From the NCBI GenBank assembly GCA_031286975.1, contig JAITTM010000096.1:1-16005 (forward strand): 16,005 nucleotides of DNA, given 5' to 3'. The notes under the pieces were generated by a model. The model made no database searches. It saw only the letters and a program-made list of their open reading frames with translations, and was not told the origin of the DNA. Shown piece by piece: positions 8,800 to 14,684 of this stretch (the first letter of the stretch is position 1; every line of letters starts with the position of its first letter). The DNA is from Coriobacteriales bacterium (GTDB lineage: Bacteria > Actinomycetota > Coriobacteriia > Coriobacteriales > UBA8131). Both the position numbers and the translations under genes were made by a program.

Positions 8800-8904
8800 A
8801 TGCCGATTGACGGAAACGACCTAATCGAGCTGACCGACGACCAGCCGGAGGGCGCACCTGATGACTTCATCACCAAGGTACTGAAGGAGGTCGACAATGC
8901 CTAG
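8800..8904 (+). CDS. 34-residue acidic small protein between holin and endolysin
   Basis: A short reading frame starts two bases after the holin stop with its own purine-rich ribosome site (AAGGAAGGGA, 9 nt spacing). It ends 8 nt inside the endolysin start, and the endolysin's AAGGAGG site lies within it. It encodes 34 residues with ten Asp/Glu and only two Lys, and a likely C-terminal helix (D-D-F-I-T-K-V-L-K-E-V). It may be a real protein or a leader whose translation couples holin to endolysin synthesis. I know no family match. Confidence 0.55.
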   Translation: MPIDGNDLIELTDDQPEGAPDDFITKVLKEVDNA

Positions 8905-9841
8905 CATAGAATTCCTCCCGTGCCACCCGAGCAACTACCGTAGCGGCCGCAGGCACGCCATCGACCAGATAGCTATCCACTACACGGCAGGAGCACAGAC
9001 ATCAGCCGGTGCAGCCAACGCCAACGCCCGCTACTTCAACCGGCAGGCAAACATCGGTGCAAGTGCCCACTACTTTATCGACGACGGAGATGTCATCTGG
9101 CAGTCGGTGGCAGATACCGACTGCGCATGGGCGGTAGCGCAGACCCCGGGCAATGACCGCAGTATCTCTATCGAGGTATGCTCGGCCGGTGTCTTCACCG
9201 AGCGCGAGATTGAGACCCTCACTTGGCTGGTGCAGCGTCTCATGAGCAAGTATGGTATCCCAGCCTCCGGCGTGTATCGCCACTATGACTACTCCGGCAA
9301 GTATTGTCCGGCAGCCTACATCACCGCCCAGGCATGGTGGCCGCTCAGGGCGCAGATAACCGGCGGCACCTATTCCGGCACCACTGCCGTCACGCCTTCC
9401 CCTGCACCAGCTACAGGCGGTTTCACGCTCTACCGCTATGGCTCCACAGGCGATGTTGTCAAGGAGATACAGCGAGCCGTGGGTGCCGGAGTAGACGGTA
9501 TATGGGGCAAAGAGACAGATGCTAAAGTCAGGGCGTATCAAGCAAGCCACGGCCTTGTGGTGGATGGTATTGTCGGTCCTGCGACAATGGCCAAGATACG
9601 GAGCGGGGCGCAGGCTCCCGCAGCCGCTGCCCCCAGCACACGCCGCCTACTCAGACGAGGCAGTACGGGCAGCGACGTCAAGGAGCTGCAACAGGCTCTG
9701 AGAGGCAGGGGCTACTCCATCGCTGCTGATGGTATATTCGGGTCTGCGACAGATGTCGCTGTCAGGTCGTGGCAACGCCAGTGTAAGCTAAGCGTGGACG
9801 GCATTGCGGGGCCAAAAACCTACGCAAGCCTCGGATTGTAA
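8897..9841 (+). CDS. Endolysin: N-acetylmuramoyl-L-alanine amidase with two peptidoglycan-binding domains
   Basis: The protein has 314 residues, with AAGGAGG six bases before the ATG. Residues about 20-150 are an Amidase_2 (T7-lysozyme/PGRP type) domain, which cuts the bond between N-acetylmuramic acid and L-alanine. The likely zinc ligands are His28 (I-H-Y-T-A-G), His129 and Cys137. Lys135 sits two residues before the cysteine, as in T7 lysozyme, and S-A-H-Y-F-I-D (56-62) is the usual central motif. A Ser/Thr/Pro linker (about 155-174) leads to two PG_binding_1 repeats (about 177-235 and 250-314), each with G-S-T-G near its start and V-D-G-I-x-G-P near its end. There is no signal peptide, so release depends on the upstream holin. 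Confidence 0.95.
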   Translation: MPSIEFLPCHPSNYRSGRRHAIDQIAIHYTAGAQTSAGAANANARYFNRQANIGASAHYFIDDGDVIWQSVADTDCAWAVAQTPGNDRSISIEVCSAGVFTEREIETLTWLVQRLMSKYGIPASGVYRHYDYSGKYCPAAYITAQAWWPLRAQITGGTYSGTTAVTPSPAPATGGFTLYRYGSTGDVVKEIQRAVGAGVDGIWGKETDAKVRAYQASHGLVVDGIVGPATMAKIRSGAQAPAAAAPSTRRLLRRGSTGSDVKELQQALRGRGYSIAADGIFGSATDVAVRSWQRQCKLSVDGIAGPKTYASLGL

Positions 9842-9853
9842 AAGGAGAAGAAC

Positions 9854-10147
9854 ATGGAAGAGAAGAAAGCTACTCCGCCGGTGAGCCCGCCGGTGAGCCC
9901 TGAGACCGCGGAACCACCCGCCCCCAGCAAGCCCGCAAAGACGCCGAGAAAGCCCAAGACAATCGAGGTGATTGCCGCTGCAGTCAATCTACGCTCTGCT
10001 CCTGAGATGTCGCCGGGCAACATTGTAGGCGTGATCCACGTAGGAGACCAGCTTGGCGTCATCAAGCACTTGAAAGGTTGGGTGCAAGTCGAAGGTGGCT
10101 TTATCAAGCGCACCTCAGCAAGGAGCGGGCTGCCGCTTATCAAGTAG
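9854..10147 (+). CDS. Small proline-rich SH3b-domain protein
   Basis: The protein has 97 residues and an AAAGGAG site before the ATG. Residues 8-36 are rich in Pro, Ser and Lys and include a duplicated P-P-V-S. Residues about 36-95 read as a bacterial SH3 domain: V-N-L-R-S-A-P-E, then G-V-I-H-V-G-D-Q-L-G-V-I, then G-W-V-Q-V-E-G-G-F-I-K. SH3b domains usually bind cell-wall peptides. There is no signal peptide or membrane segment. As the last gene of the late operon, straight after the endolysin, it may be a wall-binding accessory to lysis, a virion component, or a host-interaction protein. Function is not established from sequence. Confidence 0.75.
   Translation: MEEKKATPPVSPPVSPETAEPPAPSKPAKTPRKPKTIEVIAAAVNLRSAPEMSPGNIVGVIHVGDQLGVIKHLKGWVQVEGGFIKRTSARSGLPLIK
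9875..9898 (+). repeat. Perfect 12-bp tandem duplication
   Basis: CCGCCGGTGAGC occurs twice in direct succession (9875-9886 and 9887-9898), in frame, encoding P-P-V-S twice in the linker of the SH3b protein. A multiple-of-three repeat can change copy number without a frameshift. Confidence 0.9.
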
Positions 10148-10178
10148 ACCTAACGGGCTCCCCTCCTCCCCGTAGGTG

Positions 10179-10214
10179 GCCCCCACCCGTGATTCGCTCC
10201 GGGTGGGGGCTTTC
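10179..10214 (+). terminator. Rho-independent terminator of the phage late operon
   Basis: A perfect 11-bp stem (GCCCCCACCCG at 10179-10189 with CGGGTGGGGGC at 10200-10210) encloses a 10-nt loop and is followed by TTTCATATTATTT. It lies 31 nt after the last late gene. It also separates the rightward late operon from the leftward integrase operon. The opposite strand has no T-run after the stem, so it is mainly a plus-strand terminator. Confidence 0.85.
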
Positions 10215-10217
10215 ATA

Positions 10218-10505
10218 TTATTTGTAGGTCGCAGCTATTAGGTCGTTTGCATAACCCTTTACAGAGGCAAGCAGCTTTTTCAGTTCTCTCTCAGCCTCAC
10301 TGTAGGTGTATCGATGCAGCTCAGCGCCCGGATTCAGCGCGAGGTCAAGAAAGCTCGGTTGAGCATCATCTGTGTTTAGGTTGTCATAAAACGCTTTGAC
10401 ATTGCCCCGCACTGTCTCAAGGTGCGCAAGCACTCTCATGCACTCAGTGATTGGCTTTGTCATTTGTTTCGCTGCATCAGGTGCATATGTACTCAGCTTT
10501 TCCAT
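10218..10505 (-). CDS. Unrecognised small helical phage protein downstream of integrase
   Basis: I chose the ATG at 10505 (95 residues) because GGAG lies seven bases upstream. Extensions to 10517 or 10550 lack a ribosome site and run into the integrase gene. The protein is predicted mostly helical, hydrophilic and without signal peptide. It has an N-terminal half with K-P-I-T-E-C-M-R-V-L-A-H-L-E-T-V-R and a C-terminal helix with E-A-E-R-E-L-K-K-L-L. It starts 22 nt after the integrase stop on the same strand and ends just before the late terminator, so it is the last gene of the leftward integration operon. I recognise no family. Confidence 0.65.
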   Translation of the reverse strand: MEKLSTYAPDAAKQMTKPITECMRVLAHLETVRGNVKAFYDNLNTDDAQPSFLDLALNPGAELHRYTYSEAERELKKLLASVKGYANDLIAATYK

Positions 10506-10527
10506 GTTTCTCTCCATTCGTCTCTGT

Positions 10528-11448
10528 TTACAATTCGTAGGCAGCATCAATCTTGCTTACATCCTTATGTAGGTCGACAAGCACCAGCTTGACGTAAGCC
10601 TTGCGCGTGACATAGACACTACAATGGCCGAGCCACGCACTTATATGCTCAAGGGGTATGCCTGCCAACACGCAGGCAGTGGCAAAGCTGTGGCGGCACG
10701 AGAAGAGCGTCACCTGGGGCAGGTCTGGGTTTTTTGTGAACCACGTGCGCAGCCGGTTGGATGCCGATGTGGGGTTTTCCCTGTTCCTCTTTCTGCCCGG
10801 AAACACGATACCTTTGCCCTGATGCAGCTCGGCAAGCCTTGCGCAAGCGTATTTCGGCAACGGTATTGTACGGGTGCCCATCTTGCTTTTTGGGGGATGG
10901 AGCGTGGGCCCACCGAGCCCGCAGGTGTAGGACTGGTAGATATTGATCTCTTTGGCGGAAAGGTCGATGTCCTGCCACTCCAGCCCGAATATCTCACCCT
11001 TCCTCAATCCACAGCACAGACCGAAGATCATCATCAGCTCTATCCTTGGTACATCCTGAGCCCGCTCAAGGATTGGCCGGTGCTCGGCGAAGGTCGCCAC
11101 AATCGCCCCTGTGCTGCGAGGCGGCTCGATGCGCTCGGGGTAGACAAAATCACACTCAGCGACGTTGTGTGATAGCAGACCCATGTGCACAGCCACGGTC
11201 AGTATGCCGCGCAAAGTGATGTGCACGTCTTTGCCGATGTGGCGCGACGCACACAAATAGATCGTCTCCTGTACCATCGCGTAGTCAATGTCTGCCAACT
11301 CCACGTGCCCCATGTGAGGGGCGATGTGGTTTCTGACGGTTGAGAGGTAGGTTCGCAAAGTCGAGCCGCGCAGCCCGCGCTTCGTCTGCATGTACATACC
11401 GTTGGCAAATTCACTGAGTATCATCTTGCTGCCTACGGAATCTGCCAT
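10528..11448 (-). CDS. int: Phage integrase, tyrosine recombinase
   Basis: The protein has 306 residues. The ATG at 11448 is preceded by GAGGTG and overlaps the upstream gene by 16 nt. Residues about 10-75 are a SAM-like core-binding domain. Residues about 130-295 are the catalytic domain. Active-site candidates are Arg149 (C-G-L-R-K-G-E), Lys187 or Lys189 in the beta-hairpin, Arg252 (S-C-R-H-S-F-A-T), His275 (W-L-G-H) and the nucleophile Tyr285 (R-K-A-Y-V). The usual H-x-x-R histidine is Phe249 here. There is no long N-terminal arm-binding domain, so it is at the short end for phage integrases. It catalyses integration at attP/attB and, with a directionality factor, excision. Confidence 0.93.
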   Translation of the reverse strand: MADSVGSKMILSEFANGMYMQTKRGLRGSTLRTYLSTVRNHIAPHMGHVELADIDYAMVQETIYLCASRHIGKDVHITLRGILTVAVHMGLLSHNVAECDFVYPERIEPPRSTGAIVATFAEHRPILERAQDVPRIELMMIFGLCCGLRKGEIFGLEWQDIDLSAKEINIYQSYTCGLGGPTLHPPKSKMGTRTIPLPKYACARLAELHQGKGIVFPGRKRNRENPTSASNRLRTWFTKNPDLPQVTLFSCRHSFATACVLAGIPLEHISAWLGHCSVYVTRKAYVKLVLVDLHKDVSKIDAAYEL

Positions 11449-11813
11449 GACCGCACCTCGGTGCTGGTCATGTCTACTGCCTCGATGACATCTACCCGGC
11501 TTATCGACCCGTCACGTTTGCGCACCTTGACGATGGGCGCTCCGCCGCTGTCCTCGATAAAATCACAGCCTCGCGCCACGACAACCCACCCGTCGCCGCT
11601 GTGCTTGAAGTACGGCTGCTTGTAGGTAGAGGCTGAGCCATCGAACTGCTTGCGCTCCAGCCCCTCGATGTATCTCAATGCACGCGCCTCGGCTCCACGG
11701 TTGACTGCCATGATGTCGCTGCCGACTATCACGATCCCCCGCCCACAGGCCTCGACTATCTCCTCCGGGGTAATCCCTGCCGCCTTTATCTTGTCTGTGA
11801 TGTCGTGAAACAT
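11433..11813 (-). CDS. Unrecognised protein coupled to integrase
   Basis: The protein has 126 residues. The ATG is preceded by AAGGA with seven-base spacing. It is the first gene after the strong leftward promoter and overlaps the integrase start by 16 nt, so the two are probably translationally coupled. The N-terminal third is helical (I-T-D-K-I-K-A-A-G-I-T-P-E-E-I-V-E). The rest is beta-rich, with G-W-V-V-V-A-R-G and a V-K-V-R-K-R-D-G-S-I-S-R strand pair. There is no signal peptide. Position makes a recombination directionality factor, or a regulator of integration, a reasonable guess. The sequence is not a recognisable MerR-type excisionase, and function is unknown. Confidence 0.7.
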   Translation of the reverse strand: MFHDITDKIKAAGITPEEIVEACGRGIVIVGSDIMAVNRGAEARALRYIEGLERKQFDGSASTYKQPYFKHSGDGWVVVARGCDFIEDSGGAPIVKVRKRDGSISRVDVIEAVDMTSTEVRSWQIP

Positions 11814-11849
11814 GCTTGATTCCTTCCATATCTTTATTACTATGGATAT

Positions 11850-11878
11850 ATTCTACAATGAGATGTAGATACTGTCAA
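11850..11878 (-). promoter_or_regulatory. Leftward promoter of the integrase operon
   Basis: On the minus strand TTGACA (11878-11873) and TAGAAT (11855-11850) are separated by exactly 17 bp, close to the vegetative sigma-factor consensus. The start point would be near 11843, about 30 nt before the ATG at 11813. The -10 and spacer overlap TGTAGA-type half-sites, so the promoter is probably repressed by an operator-bound regulator. Confidence 0.75.
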
Positions 11879-11890
11879 CAGAAATCTACA
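11852..11890. promoter_or_regulatory. Putative operator: three TGTAGA-type half-sites
   Basis: TCTACA occurs at 11852-11857, TGTAGA at 11864-11869 and TCTACA at 11885-11890. The first pair forms an inverted repeat over the leftward -10 and spacer. The second pair (7-bp arms TGTAGAT/ATCTACA, 13-bp spacer) covers the -35. This is the usual layout for a phage repressor operator. The likely binder is the divergent HTH protein at 11960. Confidence 0.55.
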
Positions 11891-11907
11891 GAATAATAAA
11901 GATTATC

Positions 11908-11936
11908 TTGAATTCTTTGAATGATTACTCCATAAT
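11908..11936 (+). promoter_or_regulatory. Rightward promoter of the HTH regulator gene
   Basis: TTGAAT (11908-11913) and CATAAT (11931-11936) are 17 bp apart. Transcription would start near 11943, leaving a leader of only about 17 nt that holds the AAAGGAG ribosome site (11947-11953). Confidence 0.6.
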
Positions 11937-11959
11937 AGGCGCGTAGAAAGGAGTGCGAA

Positions 11960-12160
11960 ATGTACAACTATAATCTGCTCTGGAAGATACTGATAGACCG
12001 CGGCATCAATCGGTCAGACCTGATCGAAATTGCCGGGCTCTCACCAACCACGATTGCTGCAATGGGCAAAGGGGCAGGTATCAGCCCCAAGGTTTTGGAG
12101 CGCCTCTGTCAAGCTCTTGATGTCCAACCTGGTGACATCATGGAGTATGTCAAGAGCTAG
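11960..12160 (+). CDS. Small Cro/CI (XRE)-family regulator
   Basis: The protein has 66 residues. The ATG at 11960 has AAAGGAG six bases upstream. It is essentially a single XRE-type helix-turn-helix: residues about 19-40 (S-D-L-I-E-I-A-G then S-P-T-T-I-A-A-M-G) form the DNA-binding motif, and K-V-L-E-R-L-C-Q-A-L-D-V-Q-P-G-D-I-M-E-Y is the family's usual end. It is typical length for stand-alone regulators of this class and has no dimerisation or cleavage domain like lambda CI. It is divergent from the integrase operon and probably binds the repeats between them. Its TAG overlaps the stop of the opposing antitoxin gene, and the last residues (Y-V-K-S) lie at the inferred phage-host junction. 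Confidence 0.88.
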   Translation: MYNYNLLWKILIDRGINRSDLIEIAGLSPTTIAAMGKGAGISPKVLERLCQALDVQPGDIMEYVKS

Positions 12161-12255
12161 GCAGCAAGCTCAAGACCGAAACCCAGGCGAGTCAGATACA
12201 CCATCTTGATTTTTGCCTGGTGTTTCGTCTTCTGTCCCACTTGCACCACCAGCTT
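12141..12255. other. attR: Inferred prophage right attachment junction (attR)
   Basis: Phage genes end with the regulator at 12160, and host-type antitoxin sequence is recognisable from about 12255 rightward. The minus-strand antitoxin frame from 12255 down to 12157 encodes a tail unlike its family. The integrase adjoins the lysis genes inside the prophage, so the attachment site cannot lie between them and should be on this side. The core is not identified because the left junction is outside the window. Confidence 0.4.
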
Positions 12256-12486
12256 CTCGTTAATACAATCTTCGATCGGCGTGTCCATAGCCTCAACAAT
12301 GGTATCCCTTAAACCCGGCACCGATGAAATATACAGCGTTTCTTGCAAAGCGTTATAGTCTTCCTCGCTCAATACAACAGCACTGCCCTCTTTGGTAATC
12401 ACGTGGAGTGGCGCATTGTGGCTGATGGTCTCGGACAGCAAGCTGAAGATATTTTTTCTGAAGTTGGTCACGCTTACAGTGGTCAT
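12157..12486 (-). CDS. YefM/Phd-type antitoxin, C-terminus apparently altered, toxin absent
   Basis: The protein has 109 residues. Residues 1-76 match the YefM/Phd antitoxin pattern: M-T-T-V-S-V-T-N-F-R-K-N-I-F at the start, a beta strand with V-I-T-K-E-G-S-A-V-V-L-S, then E-E-D-Y-N-A-L-Q-E-T-L-Y. Such antitoxins end soon after an acidic D-C-x-x-E stretch at about 80-85 residues. Here the frame runs on for about 30 basic and hydrophobic residues to a stop shared with the phage regulator. A RelE/YoeB toxin gene should follow on the same strand but is missing. The gene probably belongs to the host and had its 3' end replaced by prophage integration. No ribosome site is evident before the ATG. 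Confidence 0.75.
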   Translation of the reverse strand: MTTVSVTNFRKNIFSLLSETISHNAPLHVITKEGSAVVLSEEDYNALQETLYISSVPGLRDTIVEAMDTPIEDCINEKLVVQVGQKTKHQAKIKMVYLTRLGFGLELAA

Positions 12487-12561
12487 AGCGTCATAAAATC
12501 AAGTTGAAATGCTCGCGCTTATCCCAATGCGGAGAAGCTGAGTGCGGAGAAAACCCGCTGC

Positions 12562-13197
12562 CTATGCGTCGACGTGGGTGTTGAAGATGCTCAGACCCAG
12601 CAGGATGTAGATGCTGCCGGCAAGCAGGTTTGTGACTTTGGCGACCCGCGTATTGCGGCTGAGCAGGCGATGGAAATATGAGGCGCCTTGGGCAATCACC
12701 AGACACCAGATGGTGCCGGTTGCCACAAAGGTCAGACCCAGAATCAAAAACGGAACGGGGCCATAAAAGCTGTTGGGATCGACAAACTGCGGCAAAAACG
12801 CCAAAAAGAACAGGGCGACCTTGGGATTGAGCACATTGGTGATGATTCCCTGCACATAGACCTTGCGCAGCTTCGTGGGAGTCTCCCCCTCCTTGGCAGG
12901 CGTAAGGGCTTTTTTATTGAGAATGGCGCGCACGCCCATGAACACCAGATAGGCGGCGCCCGCCACCTTGACCGCAAAGAAGAGCTCAGCAGAGGACAAA
13001 AGGATGAGGGAGAGACCCAGGGCTGCCAAGACCGTATGCACCAGACATCCCGTGGAGATGCCCAAGGCTGAGGCGATGCCGTGCCTCCTGCCACCGGAGA
13101 TCGACTTGGTGAGGATGTAGATCGTGTCGATGCCCGGCGTCAGATTGAGCATGATGCCCGCTAGGATAAATACCCCGTAGTTGCTTATGCCAAACAC
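12562..13197 (-). CDS. LysE/RhtB-family amino-acid exporter
   Basis: I prefer the GTG at 13197 (211 residues) with GAGG upstream, because the protein then begins V-F-G-I-S-N-Y as the family usually does. A GTG at 13242 would add 15 atypical residues. Six hydrophobic segments and the N-terminal motif L-N-L-T-P-G-I-D-T-I-Y-I-L identify the LysE/RhtB superfamily, which exports amino acids or related metabolites across the cytoplasmic membrane. A second family motif, N-V-L-N-P-K-V-A-L-F-F-L-A-F-L-P-Q-F, lies near residues 122-139. The substrate cannot be told from sequence. It follows the importer genes on the same strand, with 82 nt between the importer stop and this start. Confidence 0.9.
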   Translation of the reverse strand: MFGISNYGVFILAGIMLNLTPGIDTIYILTKSISGGRRHGIASALGISTGCLVHTVLAALGLSLILLSSAELFFAVKVAGAAYLVFMGVRAILNKKALTPAKEGETPTKLRKVYVQGIITNVLNPKVALFFLAFLPQFVDPNSFYGPVPFLILGLTFVATGTIWCLVIAQGASYFHRLLSRNTRVAKVTNLLAGSIYILLGLSIFNTHVDA

Positions 13198-13248
13198 ACG
13201 AACCTCGCAGTCTTTGTTGCCGTGCGCAGCCCGCGACTGCACACGGTA

Positions 13249-13299
13249 TTCTCAACAGGATGTCTTATCCAAGTAGGCATCATAGCACCTTGTTGAGAA
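13249..13299. repeat. 9-bp inverted repeat across the end of the importer ATPase gene
   Basis: TTCTCAACA (13249-13257) and TGTTGAGAA (13291-13299) are perfect inverted copies separated by 33 bp; the right arm lies in the last codons of the ATPase gene. No T-run follows on either strand, so this is not a classic terminator. It could be an operator for the exporter gene or chance. Confidence 0.35.
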
Positions 13300-14011
13300 A
13301 TGAGATGGTGCGCGGGTTTTGGGGGTTGCCAAAGACCTCTGAGGGAGGGCCCTGCTCGACCACCAAGCCCTCGTCGATAAAGATAACGCGATCGGCGACC
13401 TCGCGGGCAAAGCCCATCTCGTGGGTGACGATGATCATCGTCATGCCGTCATTGGCCAGCTCGCGCATGACCTCAAGCACGTCGCCCACCATCTCGGGGT
13501 CAAGGGCGCTGGTAGGCTCGTCAAAGAGCATGAGCGCCGGACCCATGGCCAAGGCACGCGCTATCGCGACGCGCTGCTGTTGCCCGCCGGAAAGGTTGGC
13601 CGGATACGCGTCCTTCTTCTCAAGCAAGCCAACGCGCGCGAGCAGTTTGAGCGCGTTTTTCTCCGCGTCCTCTTTATTCATGTAGCGGGTCTGGATGGGA
13701 GCGATGGTTATGTTCTTGAGGACACTCAGGTGCGGAAAGAGGTTGAACTGTTGGAAGACCATCCCGATGGACTCCCTGATCTTGTCCAGATTCGCGTGTT
13801 TGTCGGTTATGAGATGGCCGTCCACCGTCACGGTGCCCTGCGTGGGCTGCTCCAGCGAGTTGATGCAGCGCAAAAACGTGCTCTTGCCGGAGCCCGATGG
13901 ACCGATGAGGCAGATGACCTCTCCCTCGCTCACGTCGAGGCTCATACCACGGAGCACCTCGTTCTTGCCGAAGTGCTTATGAAGGTTCCTGATCTCCACC
14001 TTTATTGGCAA
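13280..14011 (-). CDS. Polar amino-acid ABC transporter, ATP-binding protein
   Basis: The protein has 243 residues from a TTG at 14011 with GAGG seven bases upstream; a GTG at 13999 is an alternative. It overlaps the permease gene by 35 nt. It has all ABC ATPase motifs: Walker A Gly37-Thr45, Q-loop Gln87 (V-F-Q-Q-F-N-L-F), signature 140-147 (L-S-G-G-Q-Q-Q-R), Walker B 160-165 (L-M-L-F-D-E), D-loop S-A-L-D and switch His197. The sequence is of the GlnQ/HisP polar amino-acid importer class. It hydrolyses ATP on the cytoplasmic side to drive uptake. Confidence 0.95.
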   Translation of the reverse strand: MPIKVEIRNLHKHFGKNEVLRGMSLDVSEGEVICLIGPSGSGKSTFLRCINSLEQPTQGTVTVDGHLITDKHANLDKIRESIGMVFQQFNLFPHLSVLKNITIAPIQTRYMNKEDAEKNALKLLARVGLLEKKDAYPANLSGGQQQRVAIARALAMGPALMLFDEPTSALDPEMVGDVLEVMRELANDGMTMIIVTHEMGFAREVADRVIFIDEGLVVEQGPPSEVFGNPQNPRTISFLNKVL

Positions 14012-14657
14012 GGGACAGCCTCTTTTCCATAACTTGCGATAACTTGGTTACTGCATAGATGATGATGAAATACAGCACGCCCACGAGGATCCACACCTCA
14101 AATGAACGATAGGTGCGCGCGATGATCTGCTGACCGCGCATGGTAAGCTCCGCCAAGCCGATGACCGAGATGATGGAGGTATCCTTGATGGTGATGCAGC
14201 ATTGGTTGACTATCGAGGGGATGGCAACCCGTAGCGCCTGCGGCAGGATGATGCGCAGCATGGCGGTGCGATAGGGCATACCCAGGCTCCGTGCCGCCTC
14301 CATCTGCCCCGCACTCACCGCCTGGATACCGCCGCGGAATACCTCGGAGAGGTAGGCGCCCGCGTTGAGGGAGAGCGCTATGACGCCGGCCGTGAACGCA
14401 GGCATGCGCATGCCGATTGCCTGTGTGACGCCAAAATAGATGAAGAACGCCTGCACCAGAAGTGGCGTTCCCCTGATGATGTTGATGTAACCCTGCGAGA
14501 CCGCGTGGAACACACGATTCTTCGAGATGTTGAGCAGGCAGGAGCCCAAGCCGATGAGCATAGCCATGAGCAGCGCTACAACGGATAATTCAAGAGTCAA
14601 CCCCATGCCCATCATGAGCAGGGGGAATGACTCCTGTATCAGTTCGAGAAAACTCAT
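13977..14657 (-). CDS. Polar amino-acid ABC transporter, permease
   Basis: The protein has 226 residues and begins 27 nt after the binding-protein stop. There is no clear ribosome site near the ATG, so translation may depend on the upstream gene. It has about five membrane segments. R-G-T-P-L-L-V-Q (62-69) is the conserved motif of His/Glu/Gln/Arg-type permeases. The EAA loop (E120-A-A, then S-L-G-M, then I-I-L-P-Q-A-L-R, about 120-143) contacts the ATPase. With one permease gene, the channel is probably a homodimer. Confidence 0.94.
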   Translation of the reverse strand: MSFLELIQESFPLLMMGMGLTLELSVVALLMAMLIGLGSCLLNISKNRVFHAVSQGYINIIRGTPLLVQAFFIYFGVTQAIGMRMPAFTAGVIALSLNAGAYLSEVFRGGIQAVSAGQMEAARSLGMPYRTAMLRIILPQALRVAIPSIVNQCCITIKDTSIISVIGLAELTMRGQQIIARTYRSFEVWILVGVLYFIIIYAVTKLSQVMEKRLSLANKGGDQEPS

Positions 14658-14684
14658 ATCGTGGGGGCGCTACAGCTTCATCCG

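Larger units (their letters stand above)
11830..11903. repeat. 10-bp inverted repeat bracketing the divergent control region
   Basis: ATCTTTATTA (11830-11839) and TAATAAAGAT (11894-11903) are perfect inverted copies, centred near 11866.5 between the two divergent promoters. They could be outer operator sites that allow looping, or binding sites for an integration-linked protein. Chance is possible in this AT-rich segment. Confidence 0.5.

Noticed and set aside
9002..9550. Minus-strand open frame of 182 codons opposite the endolysin
   Set aside because: Shadow of the amidase gene, no family features and no operon context.
10150..10217. attP/attR between the late operon and the integrase operon
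   Set aside because: In an integrated prophage the two sides of attP are separated, but late genes and integrase are contiguous here; the segment is explained by the terminator.
10624..11172. Plus-strand open frame of 182 codons within the integrase locus
   Set aside because: Antisense to the clear integrase on the other strand; composition looks like a shadow frame.
12528..12551. Direct repeat TGCGGAGAA twice, 15 bp apart, between exporter and antitoxin genes
   Set aside because: Only nine bases, two copies, no recognisable site type; probably chance.
13421..14032. Plus-strand open frame of 203 codons opposite the ABC ATPase
   Set aside because: The opposite strand carries every ABC ATPase motif; this frame has none.
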